Positions 1 to 8,415 of a stretch of DNA of 64,000 bases are shown one piece after another; within the stretch, counting starts at the first letter, position 1, and each line of letters begins with the position of its first letter. The notes under the pieces are model-generated. The model made no database searches and was not told the DNA's origin. It saw nothing but the letters and a program-made list of their open reading frames with translations. The DNA lies in the NCBI RefSeq assembly GCF_900115475.1, contig NZ_FOWP01000010.1:62001-126000 (forward strand). Reading direction: 5' to 3'. The stretch comes from Ectopseudomonas composti (lineage in GTDB: Bacteria; Pseudomonadota; Gammaproteobacteria; Pseudomonadales; Pseudomonadaceae). Position numbers and translations under genes: made by a program.

Positions 1-60
1 ACGCTAACCCTGCTCGACCTGCCTTATCAGCTGGATGCCGACCAGGAAATCCAGCGCTGA
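1..60 (+). CDS. 3' end of an unidentified protein (truncated by window start)
   Basis: The first 20 codons read without interruption to a TGA at 58-60, ending in ...DLPYQLDADQEIQR. The frame has Pseudomonas-like codon use and stops 46 bases before the next gene on the same strand, so it is probably the end of a real upstream gene. Too little is present to name a family. Confidence 0.5.
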   Translation, partial: TLTLLDLPYQLDADQEIQR

Positions 61-106
61 CTAAACTTCCCTGGCGCCGTATTGGATCGCCTAAGAGAGC
101 CACTTC

Positions 107-943
107 ATGAGCAAGCTTGCCGAAAAAGTCCTACAGGAACTTATCCACGCCATCGAGAACGATGAGCTGGTGCTGCCCACCCTGCCCGAGGTGGCGCTGA
201 AGGTTCGCGAAGCCGCGGAAGATCCCGACGTGGGCATCCCGCAGATCAGCAAGGTAATCGGTAACGACGCCGCCCTCACCGCGCGCATCATCAAGGTGGT
301 CAACAGTCCTCTGCTGCGCAGCAACAAGGAAATCACCGACCTGCAGATGGCCGTCAGCCGTCTGGGCATCAACTACACCTGCAACCTGGCCACGGGTCTG
401 GCCATGGAGCAGATGTTCCAGGCCACCAGCGACGTGGTCGACCGCAAGATGCGCGAGGTGTGGAACAAGAGCACCGAGATCGCCGGTATCTGTCACGTAC
501 TGTGCCGTCACTACACCCGCCTGATGCCGGACCAAGCCACCCTCGCCGGCCTGGTGCACCAGATCGGCGTGCTGCCAATTCTCACCTACGCCGAAGAACA
601 CAACGAGCTGCTGGCCGACTCCATCAGCCTCAACCACGTGATCGAGCAGATTCACCCGATCATCGGCGACAAGATCCTGCGGACCTGGGAGTTTCCCGAG
701 CCCATCGCCATCGTGCCAAGCCAGTACCTGGATTTCACGCGCGACTCGGCCAAGGTCGATTATGTCGATATCGTCCAGGTCGCCACGCTGCAGAGCTACC
801 TGGGCAGCGAGCACCCCTACACCCAGCTGGACTGGAGCAAGGTACCGGCGTTCGCCAAGCTTGGCCTTGACCCGCAGGTCGACATGCAGGCCGACGAAGA
901 CCTCTCCGCCGCCATGGAAGCGGCCATGAGCATGCTGCAATAA
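107..943 (+). CDS. HDOD domain signalling protein
   Basis: A 278-residue cytoplasmic protein. Almost its whole length (about residues 15-210) matches the HDOD domain, a degenerate relative of the HD phosphohydrolase fold. Typical features are the LPTLPEVALKVREAAEDPD opening, the DAALTARIIKVVNSP helix and the LAGLVHQIGVLPIL segment. The metal-binding HD pair is replaced (H-Q at the usual position), so it is probably a signalling or scaffold protein rather than an active phosphodiesterase. HDOD proteins in pseudomonads take part in motility, biofilm or c-di-GMP control, but nothing nearby assigns a specific role here. The ATG has an AGAGAG-type ribosome site about 8 bases upstream. Confidence 0.85.
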   Translation: MSKLAEKVLQELIHAIENDELVLPTLPEVALKVREAAEDPDVGIPQISKVIGNDAALTARIIKVVNSPLLRSNKEITDLQMAVSRLGINYTCNLATGLAMEQMFQATSDVVDRKMREVWNKSTEIAGICHVLCRHYTRLMPDQATLAGLVHQIGVLPILTYAEEHNELLADSISLNHVIEQIHPIIGDKILRTWEFPEPIAIVPSQYLDFTRDSAKVDYVDIVQVATLQSYLGSEHPYTQLDWSKVPAFAKLGLDPQVDMQADEDLSAAMEAAMSMLQ

Positions 944-1008
944 AAGCACCTCGCCACGGATGGCAAAATGCCTCTACACTCGAGCCATTCGCCTGAGGAA
1001 GTAGAGCC

Positions 1009-1764
1009 ATGCGTTACGCATTCGTCCTGCTCGTCCTGTTGTTCGGCAGCACCCAGGCTGCCGAACAGGTTCGCCTGACCAACGGCGAATGGCCGCCCTA
1101 CCTCGGTGAAACCCTGCCTCATCATGGCGTGGCCTCACGTATCGTCGCCGAGGCGTTTGCGCTGCAGGGAGTCGAGGTGCGGTGGGAATTTCACCCCTGG
1201 GCACGCTCACTGAAGATGGCCGAGCAGGGCCAGCGTGACGGCAGCGCCGTCTGGCTTACCAACCCCGAACGCGAGCAGCGCTTTCATATCAGCGAACCAG
1301 TGGTCGAAAGCGGCTACTACCTGTTTCATCGCAAAGCTCATGCATTTGATTGGAACACCGTCGAAGACCTGCGCGGTCTGCGTATTGCCGCCACACGCGG
1401 TTATGACTACGGCGAGGACTTTCAACGTGCTGAAGCTGCAGGTGAACTTGAGGTCGTGCGCCTGACCGGTGATGAGCAGGGTCTCCGCCAGTTGCTGGCC
1501 GGACGCATCGACCTGTTCCCGGTGGACAAGGTGGTGGGCTTCGATCTGCTGTATCAGAAATTCAGCGCGGCAGAGCGCCAGCGCCTGAGCTTTCATCGCA
1601 AGCCCCTGCGCAGCGACAGCCTGCATCTGCTGCTGTCGCGAGAGGTACCGGGCAACGCAGAGCTGATGCAGCGCTTCAATCGCGGCCTGAGCCAGTTACG
1701 CGACAGCGGCAAGGTGTCCCGCTACCTGCTGGAGATTCAGCAGCCGTTAAGCCTCAACCACTGA
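1009..1764 (+). CDS. Periplasmic solute-binding protein (SBP_bac_3 family)
   Basis: A 251-residue exported protein. The N-terminus has a signal peptide (about residues 1-17, hydrophobic core FVLLVLLFGS, cleavage near TQA-A). The mature part has the family-3 solute-binding fold: a WPPYLGE ligand-entry segment, an EWxFHPWARSLKMAE motif and a DLRGLRIAATRGYDYG lobe. No ABC permease or ATPase lies beside it. Stand-alone members of this kind are common in Pseudomonas and usually have unknown ligands, perhaps polar amino acids. Its last 18 bases overlap the end of the convergent tctE gene. An AGGAAG ribosome site precedes the ATG. Confidence 0.8.
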   Translation: MRYAFVLLVLLFGSTQAAEQVRLTNGEWPPYLGETLPHHGVASRIVAEAFALQGVEVRWEFHPWARSLKMAEQGQRDGSAVWLTNPEREQRFHISEPVVESGYYLFHRKAHAFDWNTVEDLRGLRIAATRGYDYGEDFQRAEAAGELEVVRLTGDEQGLRQLLAGRIDLFPVDKVVGFDLLYQKFSAAERQRLSFHRKPLRSDSLHLLLSREVPGNAELMQRFNRGLSQLRDSGKVSRYLLEIQQPLSLNH

Positions 1765-3144
1765 AGGCGGAAACTCGACACAAACCCGCAGGCCATGCGG
1801 CTGCGCCTGATGCAGGCTGATTCGAGCCTGATGGGCGCGACAGATTTCGCCAACGATGGCCAGCCCCAGCCCCGCACCACTACCCAGATTGCTACGTCGA
1901 TAAAAACGCTCGAAGACCTTCTCGCACTCAGCTTCGGGGATTCCGGGGCCATCGTCCTCTACCTCCAGCACTGCCGAGGTCAAGACGCGAATGATCAAAT
2001 TGCCGCCGGCCGGTGTGTGCGCCAACGCATTGTCCAACAGGTTGTTCAGCAGCTCATTGAGCAGCGTCGGCTCACCGTCGATCCACACCGGCTGCTGAGC
2101 CTCCAGCGCCAGCGCGACACCACGGGCATGAGCCAGCGGGGCCATGGCCAAACCCAGCTCGCGCGCCAGTGAGCTGAGGTCGATACGCTGCGCGCCCCCC
2201 TCGGTGATGGCCCGCGCACCACTCTCGATACGCGCCAGGGACAGCAACTGATTGGCCAACGAAGTCAGACGATCGCCTTGCTGCGCCACCTGCTCCAGAG
2301 TGCTGCGCCATTCCTCGGGCTGATCGGCGCGTAAGCCCAGGGTGATACGTGCCTTGAGCGCCGCCAGCGGCGTACGCAACTCATGCGCCGCATCGGCAAT
2401 GAACTGTGACTGTCGCTCGAACAGCCCCTGCAAGCGCTCATTGAACTGGTTCAGCGTTTCCACCAGCGGCAGCACCTCGCGCGGCAACCCCCCATCTGGC
2501 AGCGGCCGCAGGTCGTCGCTGGCGCGCTCGGCCACTTCACGGCGCAGCGCTTCGAGTGGGCGCAAGGCCAGATTGACGGCCAACCACACCAGCAGCAGCG
2601 CGCTGATCGACAGCAACCCCATGCGCCACAAGGTGCCAATCAACAGCTCGCGGGCCATGCGCTCGCGTGCGCCCTGGGTTTCCGCCACGCGGATTTCAGC
2701 AATACCGTTGAGCTGCGGCTCACTGACCGGCTGCAGAAAGCTGACCACGCGCACGCCCTGATTGCGGTACTCGGCATCGTAGAAGTGCGCCAGCGCCGGG
2801 TAATCATCGGTGCGCGGCGTACCCGCTGGTGGCGGCGGCAGATCCTCGTAACCGGAAACCTGATTGCCTTGCAAGTCGAGCACCTGGTAGTAGATGCGCC
2901 CAGCACTATCGTAGGCGAAGGTATCCAGTGCCACATAGGGAATATTGGCGCGCAGCCGGCCGTCCTCGGCATAGAGACCATCGGCGACCGCCCGCGCCGA
3001 TGCCAACAGCGTGCGGTCATAAGCAGTGTCAGCAGCGCGGCGTGCACTCCAGTAGGCACTGAAGCTGCTCAGCAGCAGGATCAGCGACAACAGCAGCGCC
3101 AGGCGCCGCAGCAGGCGCCCGCGCAAGCTGACGCCACGGCTCAT
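1747..3144 (-). CDS. tctE: TctE-like sensor histidine kinase for tricarboxylate uptake
   Basis: A 465-residue inner-membrane histidine kinase. Transmembrane helices lie near residues 13-33 and 170-193 and flank a periplasmic sensor region of about 135 residues of the 2CSK_N/TctE type. A HAMP-like linker follows, then the H-box AAHELRTPL with phospho-acceptor His254. The ATPase domain has the N, G1 (DDGPGIP) and G2 (GAGLGLAIVGEICRAH) boxes. Its ATG overlaps the TctD stop by four bases (ATGA), so the two are translationally coupled. Facing opdH and tctCBA, it very probably senses citrate or related tricarboxylates, perhaps through a TctC binding protein as reported for the Bordetella Bct system. 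The 3' end overlaps the preceding convergent gene by 18 bases. Confidence 0.9.
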   Translation of the reverse strand: MSRGVSLRGRLLRRLALLLSLILLLSSFSAYWSARRAADTAYDRTLLASARAVADGLYAEDGRLRANIPYVALDTFAYDSAGRIYYQVLDLQGNQVSGYEDLPPPPAGTPRTDDYPALAHFYDAEYRNQGVRVVSFLQPVSEPQLNGIAEIRVAETQGARERMARELLIGTLWRMGLLSISALLLVWLAVNLALRPLEALRREVAERASDDLRPLPDGGLPREVLPLVETLNQFNERLQGLFERQSQFIADAAHELRTPLAALKARITLGLRADQPEEWRSTLEQVAQQGDRLTSLANQLLSLARIESGARAITEGGAQRIDLSSLARELGLAMAPLAHARGVALALEAQQPVWIDGEPTLLNELLNNLLDNALAHTPAGGNLIIRVLTSAVLEVEDDGPGIPEAECEKVFERFYRRSNLGSGAGLGLAIVGEICRAHQARISLHQAQPHGLRVCVEFPPSVVEA

Positions 3145-3812
3145 GCCTCGACTGCCTCCAGCAGGTAACCCAGCCCGCGAAAGGTGACGATACGTACGGC
3201 GCTGCCCTCGAGTTTCTTGCGCAGGCGGTGAATGTAGATCTCGATGGCATCCGGGCTGGCATCCTCGTCCAGACCGAACACCTGCGAGGCCAACTGCTCC
3301 TTGCTCATCACCCTACCCGGCCTGGCGATCATCGCCTCCAGCACGGCCTGCTCACGCGCAGTCAGGCTGAGCGCTTCGTCTTTGAGACTGAAACGGCGCG
3401 CGCCAATGTCGTAGACCAGCTCGCCGCAGCGCTGCAACTGCTCGCCACCGAGCACGCTGCGCCGTAACAACGCCTTGACCCGCGCTTCCAGCTCGGTCAG
3501 CTCGAAAGGCTTGGCCAGGTAGTCGTCGGCCCCGAGATTGAGCCCATGCACGCGGTCCTTCACTTCACCACGCGCAGTCAGCATCAGCACTGGCAGGGTC
3601 TGGCCGCGGTCGCGCAAGCGCGACAGCACCGCGAAACCGTCCAGGCGTGGCAGGCCGATATCGAGAATCGCCAGGGCATACTCTTCGCTGCAAAGCGCAA
3701 GGTCAGCGGCAACGCCATCGTGCAGCACGTCCACGGTCCAGCCAGCGCCTTTCAGCGCCTGGGCCACGCTTTCCGCCAATTGCGGATGGTCTTCGACCAG
3801 CAGAATCCGCAC
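3141..3812 (-). CDS. tctD: TctD-like OmpR-family response regulator
   Basis: A 223-residue regulator with a receiver domain (residues 1-115; acidic pocket VEDH, phospho-acceptor Asp51 in AILDIGLPRLDG, TARG switch, conserved Lys in YLAKPFEL) and a C-terminal OmpR winged helix (about 125-220, ending IEIYIHRLRKKL...VRIVTFRGLGYLL). I chose the GTG at 3812: it gives the standard MRILLVEDH start and sits five bases after GGAGGT. An ATG at 3833 would add seven residues and lacks a comparable site. In the P. aeruginosa system I recall, TctD controls opdH in response to tricarboxylates. Gene order here (divergent from opdH-tctCBA) supports the same role. Confidence 0.9.
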   Translation of the reverse strand: MRILLVEDHPQLAESVAQALKGAGWTVDVLHDGVAADLALCSEEYALAILDIGLPRLDGFAVLSRLRDRGQTLPVLMLTARGEVKDRVHGLNLGADDYLAKPFELTELEARVKALLRRSVLGGEQLQRCGELVYDIGARRFSLKDEALSLTAREQAVLEAMIARPGRVMSKEQLASQVFGLDEDASPDAIEIYIHRLRKKLEGSAVRIVTFRGLGYLLEAVEA

Positions 3813-3953
3813 CGCCACCTCCAACTGCAGCATCGTTAAAGGCGCGCAGTGTAGCGCCGCCACGGCTGCTGTGAATTGCTCAAATGCCAGAGCAGCATCT
3901 GTTTGTTGCCTCGCGTGACCTGCCCGAACGCAACAACACACCGCCATAAAAAT

Positions 3954-3981
3954 CTTTCGTTCATGAAAGCCTAGTGAAAGC
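3954..3981. promoter_or_regulatory. Candidate TctD operator upstream of opdH
   Basis: The tctD-opdH gap holds two GAAAGC direct repeats (3965-3970 and 3976-3981) spaced 11 bases start to start, the usual phasing for an OmpR-family dimer. The first copy also pairs with CTTTC at 3954-3958 as an inverted repeat. The placement, about 100 bases before opdH and 140 bases from tctD, suits control of one or both genes. This is inferred from pattern only. Confidence 0.4.
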
Positions 3982-4077
3982 TTGCGCTCATAGCATCGCT
4001 GCAAGGTGGCTCGATCCACCTGCTCAAGCGACCTGGCAGTGGTGCCAGGTGGCGACAAAAACAAAAACGGAGACCAC

Positions 4078-5346
4078 ATGATGCTCGCAGCCTCACGCCA
4101 GGCCCTGCCGCCTGTCCGCCTGCTCTGCCTGGCCATCGCCGCTACCGGCGCTGCCCCACTCGCCAACGCCGCCTTCATCGAAGACAGCACCGCCAGCCTC
4201 ACTGCCACCAATATCTACCTGAATCGCGATTTCCGCGAAGATTCGGGACAGAACAAACGTGAAGAATGGGGACAGGGCTTTCGTCTCGACCTGCAATCGG
4301 GCTTCACCGAAGGTACCGTCGGCTTCGGTGTCGACGCCATGGGCCTGCTCGGCATCAAGCTCGACTCTGGCCGCGGCCGCACCGGCACCGATCTGCTGCC
4401 CGTACACGACGATGATCGCTCTGCCGACGAGTTCAGCCGCTTGGGCCTGACCGCCAAGGTCAAGGTCTCCGCCACCGAGTTCCGCTATGGCTCGCATGTT
4501 CCCGAGCTGCCGGTGGTCAAGGCCAGCGACAGCCGCCTGCTGCCGCAAGTGTTCGAAGGCGGCCTGCTGACCTCTTCCGAACTCGAAGGGCTGACCTTCA
4601 CGGGCGGCCGCCTGGACAAGGTCATCGACCGCGCCTCGACCGACGAAGAGGACATGGTGCTCAACAGCAAGAACCGCCGCTTTGCCGGTGGCGTCAGCGC
4701 TGATCATCTGGACCTGGCCGGCGTCGACTACAAATTTACCCCCGGTATCACCGGCCGCTACTACTTCGCCGACCTCGACGACATCTATCGCCAGCACTTC
4801 CTTGGCCTGCTCACCAGCCACAAGATCGGCCCTGGTACCCTGAGCAGTGACCTGCGCCTGATCTACAGTAGCGACAGCGGCGCCGCCAAGGCCGGCAAGG
4901 TCGATAACCGCGCCATCAACGGCATGGTCAGCTACGGTCTGGGTGCACACAAATTCGGCCTGGGCTTCCAGGACATGAGCGGCGACACCGGCTTTGCCTA
5001 CATCGATGGCGGCGATCCGTTCCTGGTCAACTTCGTGCAGATCAACGACTTCGCCAACGCCGACGAGCGTTCCTGGCAGGCGCGCTACGATTACAACTTC
5101 GCCAGCATCGGGGTTCCCGGTCTGACCTTCATGACCCGCTACATCCGTGGTGACGATGCCCGCATCGCCGGCTCCGATGACCGTGGCGGCGAATGGGAAC
5201 GCGACATCGAGTTCAAATACGTGGTGCAGACCGGCCCGCTCAAGGACCTCTACGTACGTGTGCGCAACGCCAGCTTCCGTTCCGACTTCGCCCGCGACGC
5301 GGACGAGAACCGCGTCATCGTCGGCTACACCCTGCCGATCTGGTAA
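4078..5346 (+). CDS. opdH: OprD-family outer-membrane porin, OpdH-like (tricarboxylates)
   Basis: A 422-residue outer-membrane beta-barrel porin with a signal peptide of about 31 residues ending PLANA, followed by the OprD-family mature start AFIEDSTASLTATNIYLNRDFRE. Family landmarks are the EEWGQGFRLDLQSGFTEGTVGFGVDAMGLLGIKLDSG-type opening (positions about 65-100), the RYGSHVPELPVVKASDSRLLPQ segment, and a C-terminal aromatic-ending strand (VIVGYTLPIW). The start at 4078 is preceded by CGGAGA. It lies directly before tctC and faces tctDE, the arrangement known for OpdH, which passes cis-aconitate, citrate and similar acids. Substrate is inferred from context; the OprD family itself is clear. 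Confidence 0.88.
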   Translation: MMLAASRQALPPVRLLCLAIAATGAAPLANAAFIEDSTASLTATNIYLNRDFREDSGQNKREEWGQGFRLDLQSGFTEGTVGFGVDAMGLLGIKLDSGRGRTGTDLLPVHDDDRSADEFSRLGLTAKVKVSATEFRYGSHVPELPVVKASDSRLLPQVFEGGLLTSSELEGLTFTGGRLDKVIDRASTDEEDMVLNSKNRRFAGGVSADHLDLAGVDYKFTPGITGRYYFADLDDIYRQHFLGLLTSHKIGPGTLSSDLRLIYSSDSGAAKAGKVDNRAINGMVSYGLGAHKFGLGFQDMSGDTGFAYIDGGDPFLVNFVQINDFANADERSWQARYDYNFASIGVPGLTFMTRYIRGDDARIAGSDDRGGEWERDIEFKYVVQTGPLKDLYVRVRNASFRSDFARDADENRVIVGYTLPIW

Positions 5347-5378
5347 ACAACAACAAGACTCACGAGGAATCATTCATC

Positions 5379-6359
5379 ATGAAATCCGTCCTGACCCGTG
5401 CCGCACTGGCAACTGCCTGCCTGGCTTTCGCCAGCCAACTGCTGGCTGCCGAGCCCAAGCGCCCCGAATGCATCGCCCCGGCCAAGCCCGGCGGTGGTTT
5501 TGACCTAACCTGCAAACTGGCCCAGAGCGGCCTCAAGGATGAAGGTCTGCTCAAGGCGCCGATGCGCGTCACTTACATGCCCGGCGGCGTCGGTGCCGTA
5601 GCCTATAACGCCGTGGTCGCCCAGCGCGCCAAGGACCCAGGCACCATCACCGCCTTCTCCAGCGGCTCGCTGCTGAATCTGGCCCAGGGCAAGTTCGGTC
5701 GCTATGACGAGAACGCCGTGCGCTGGCTGGCTGCGGTCGGTACCGACTACGGCGCGATCACCGTGCGTGCCGACTCTCCGTACAAGAACCTCGATGATCT
5801 GGTCCAGGCTTTGAAGAAAGACCCGTCCAGCATCGTCTTCGGCGCGGGTGCCACCATCGGTGGACAGGACTGGATGCAGACCGCCCTGATCGCCCGCCTG
5901 GCCGGGATCGATCCGAAAAACCTGCGTTATGTCGCCTTCGAAGGCGGCGGCGAGACCCTCACCGCGATGCTTGGCGGCCACGTGCAGGTCACTAGCAGCG
6001 GCCTGGGTGAAGTCACCCCGCAGCTGGAAGCGAAAAAAGTGCGCATCCTCGCGGTGCTGTCCGATGAGCGTCTGCCTGGCAAACTGGCCGAAATCCCCAC
6101 CGCCAAGGAGCAGGGCTACGACATCACCTGGCCGGTGATCCGCGGCTTCTACATGGGCCCAGAAGTCAGCGACGAGCAGTTCAACTGGTGGAAACAGCAG
6201 TTCGATACCCTGCTGGCCAGCGAAGACTTCGCCAAGCTGCGCGAACAACGTGACCTGCTGCCGCTGTCGGTCACGGGCGATGAACTCAAGGCCCTGGTGT
6301 TCAAACAGGTCGCTGAGTACAAGACCCTGGCCGGTGAATTCGGCCTGATGCAGGAATAA
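5379..6359 (+). CDS. tctC: TctC tricarboxylate-binding protein (copy 1)
   Basis: A 326-residue periplasmic binding protein of the tripartite tricarboxylate transporter (TTT) family. A signal peptide of about 23 residues ends near LLA-AEPKRPE. The mature part has the TctC ligand loops CIAPAKPGGGFDLTCK and RVTYMPGGVGAVAYNAV and the RILAVLSDERLPG strand. It starts 32 bases after opdH, with a GAGGAA ribosome site, and is the first gene of the classic tctCBA operon. It should capture citrate or related tricarboxylates and deliver them to TctAB. A second, closely similar copy lies at 13310-14284; by eye the two mature proteins share about two thirds of their residues. Confidence 0.93.
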   Translation: MKSVLTRAALATACLAFASQLLAAEPKRPECIAPAKPGGGFDLTCKLAQSGLKDEGLLKAPMRVTYMPGGVGAVAYNAVVAQRAKDPGTITAFSSGSLLNLAQGKFGRYDENAVRWLAAVGTDYGAITVRADSPYKNLDDLVQALKKDPSSIVFGAGATIGGQDWMQTALIARLAGIDPKNLRYVAFEGGGETLTAMLGGHVQVTSSGLGEVTPQLEAKKVRILAVLSDERLPGKLAEIPTAKEQGYDITWPVIRGFYMGPEVSDEQFNWWKQQFDTLLASEDFAKLREQRDLLPLSVTGDELKALVFKQVAEYKTLAGEFGLMQE

Positions 6360-6449
6360 GTGCATCGGCAGGTTCGGCGTCCCCCGATGCCGAACCTGCA
6401 GTTGAGTGGTTCGCCGCTCGATCCTGTCCCAACGCAAGAGACCACTGCT

Positions 6450-6893
6450 ATGTATGTTCGCCTGTTCGCTGTGATCTGGCTGCTTTTGTGCGCCTTTCTC
6501 GCAGTCATCGCCTGGGGTTTCCAGGCACCCTTCGCCTACGACCCTGTTGGCCCAAGGGCCTATCCGCTGCTGCTGCTGGTACTGATGGCTGCTGGTGCAG
6601 CCTGGCTGGTATTCAAGCCGGGTCCGCAGACCGAGGCGCTCAGCCGTCACGCGCTGCAGCGTGCAGGCTTGTGCATCCTCACCCTGCTGGCCTATGCCCT
6701 GCTGTTCGAGCCGCTGGGTTTCGTCCTGAGCACGGCCGTTGCGGTTTTCGTACTGGGCCTGCTGTTCACGGGTCGTGTGCTGCCGTGCCTGATTAGTGGC
6801 GTCCTGATGGGCGTGCTGCTGTATGCATTGTTCGATTATGCGCTAGACGTTCCGCTGCCACTGGGCGTGTTCGAAGCGTTGGTGGAGAGCTGA
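6450..6893 (+). CDS. tctB: TctB small membrane subunit of tricarboxylate transporter
   Basis: A 147-residue integral membrane protein with about four predicted helices (residues ~5-25, 40-58, 75-95 and 105-130), the size and topology of TctB. It shows the family features FxYDPVGPRAYPLLL near the first periplasmic loop and a PLGFVLSTAVAVFVLGLLF helix. The ATG at 6450 places the first helix right at the N-terminus. A GTG at 6360 would add 30 residues with no membrane character and is rejected. It ends one base before tctA begins (TGA-G-ATG). Its role in the TTT complex is structural and not fully understood. Confidence 0.9.
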   Translation: MYVRLFAVIWLLLCAFLAVIAWGFQAPFAYDPVGPRAYPLLLLVLMAAGAAWLVFKPGPQTEALSRHALQRAGLCILTLLAYALLFEPLGFVLSTAVAVFVLGLLFTGRVLPCLISGVLMGVLLYALFDYALDVPLPLGVFEALVES

Positions 6894-6894
6894 G

Positions 6895-8415
6895 ATGGAA
6901 ACATTACATTTTCTGATGCAGGGATTTGACGTCGCCACCCGGCCGACCAACCTGCTGGTTGCACTGTTCGGCGCCTTCGTGGGTACCATCGTCGGCCTGC
7001 TGCCGGGCCTGGGCCCGATCAACGGTGTCGCCCTGCTGCTGCCGCTGGCCTTCGCCCTTGGCCTGCCGCCGGAGACCGCACTGATTCTGCTCGCCGCCGT
7101 GTACCTGGGTTGCGAGTACGGCGGCCGTATTTCCGCCATCCTGCTCAACGTACCGGGCGATGCTGCCGCCGTAATGACCACCCTCGACGGCTACCCGCTG
7201 GCGCGTCAGGGCAAGGCCGGTATCGCGCTGTCGCTGTCGGCAGTGAGTTCCTTCACCGGCAGCATGATCGCCACCTGCGGCGTGGTGCTGTTCGCGCCGA
7301 TCCTGGCGAAGTGGGCAGTGGCCTTCGGCCCGGCCGAGTACTTCGTGCTGATGATCTTCGCGATTGCCTGCCTCGGCGGCATGGTCGGCGACAAACCGGT
7401 CAAGACCCTGCTATCGGCACTGATCGGCTTGGCCCTGGCCACGGTCGGGGTCGACTCCACGACCGGGGTCTATCGCTTCACCTTCGACAGCGTCAGCCTG
7501 TCCGACGGCATCCAGTTCGTCATCGTGGTGATCGGTTTCTTCAGTGTCAGCGAAATTCTGCTGATGCTGGAAAACACCCACAACGGTCAGAAAGCCGTGA
7601 AAGCCAGCGGCCGTGTGCTGTTCAACTTCAAGGAATACTGCTTCACCTTCTGGACCATGATTCGCAGCTCGGTCGCTGGTTTCGTCATTGGTGTACTGCC
7701 GGGTGCCGGTGCGACCATCGCCAGTGCCATGACCTACATGACCGAAAAACGCCTGGCCGGTGACAACGGCAAATTCGGCGAGGGCGATCTGCGCGGCCTG
7801 GCAGCTCCCGAGTCGGCCAATAACGCCTCGGCCTGCGGCTCGCTGATCCCGATGCTGACCCTTGGCGTACCTGGTTCGGGCACTACCGCGGTGATGATCG
7901 GTGCGCTGACCCTGTACAACATCACGCCCGGCCCGCTGCTGTTCGAGCAGCAGCCAGACGTGGTCTGGGGCCTGATCGCCTCGCTGTTCATCGGCAACGT
8001 CATCCTGCTGGTGATGAACATCCCGCTGGTCGGCCTGTTCTCGCGCATGCTCAGCGTGCCGAACTGGGTGCTGGTGCCCGCCATCACCGTGATCAGCATG
8101 GTCGGTGTCTATGCCGTGCACAGCACCACCTTTGACCTGGTGCTGATGATTGCCCTGGGTGTATTCGGCTACATCCTGCGCAAGCTGGACTTCCCACTCT
8201 CGGCGGTGATCCTCGGCTTCGTACTGGGTGAAATGATGGAGGACAACCTGCGTCGCGCCCTGTCGATCTCCGCTGGCGACCTGGGCATCCTCTGGGGTAG
8301 CCCGATCACCCTGGTACTGTGGGCACTTGTCGTACTGATGCTGGCCCTGCCGGGCATACGCTGGATGCGTCGACGCAAGCAGATCAAGGCTCAGGCTGAT
8401 GCATCTGCCGCGTGA
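6895..8415 (+). CDS. tctA: TctA large permease subunit of tricarboxylate transporter
   Basis: A 506-residue inner-membrane permease of about 12 helices, the transporting subunit of the sodium/proton-driven TTT system. Diagnostic segments are the N-terminal FGAFVGTIVGLLPGLGPING and the internally repeated second-half version FVIGVLPGAGATIAS (~residue 262), plus YGGRISAILLNVPGDAAAVMT and LTLGVPGSGTTAVMIGAL. Length matches the usual ~500 residues. It is tightly coupled to tctB upstream and its last 17 bases overlap the next gene, so all belong to one transcript. The C-terminal tail RRRKQIKAQADASAA is cytoplasmic. Confidence 0.95.
   Translation: METLHFLMQGFDVATRPTNLLVALFGAFVGTIVGLLPGLGPINGVALLLPLAFALGLPPETALILLAAVYLGCEYGGRISAILLNVPGDAAAVMTTLDGYPLARQGKAGIALSLSAVSSFTGSMIATCGVVLFAPILAKWAVAFGPAEYFVLMIFAIACLGGMVGDKPVKTLLSALIGLALATVGVDSTTGVYRFTFDSVSLSDGIQFVIVVIGFFSVSEILLMLENTHNGQKAVKASGRVLFNFKEYCFTFWTMIRSSVAGFVIGVLPGAGATIASAMTYMTEKRLAGDNGKFGEGDLRGLAAPESANNASACGSLIPMLTLGVPGSGTTAVMIGALTLYNITPGPLLFEQQPDVVWGLIASLFIGNVILLVMNIPLVGLFSRMLSVPNWVLVPAITVISMVGVYAVHSTTFDLVLMIALGVFGYILRKLDFPLSAVILGFVLGEMMEDNLRRALSISAGDLGILWGSPITLVLWALVVLMLALPGIRWMRRRKQIKAQADASAA

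Noticed and set aside
107..943. HDOD protein as active c-di-GMP phosphodiesterase
   Set aside because: HD catalytic residues and a GYP motif are missing.
3141..4211. Longer start for TctD at 4211
   Set aside because: The extra 133 residues have no homology and would cover the divergent promoter region; the GTG at 3812 has a proper ribosome site.
4093..5373. 426-codon minus-strand open frame opposite opdH
   Set aside because: Antisense to a clear OprD-family porin; Val/Ala/Gly-rich with no recognisable domain.
5147..5503. Frame crossing the opdH-tctC junction as a fused gene
   Set aside because: It is out of frame with both genes and loses the tctC signal peptide.
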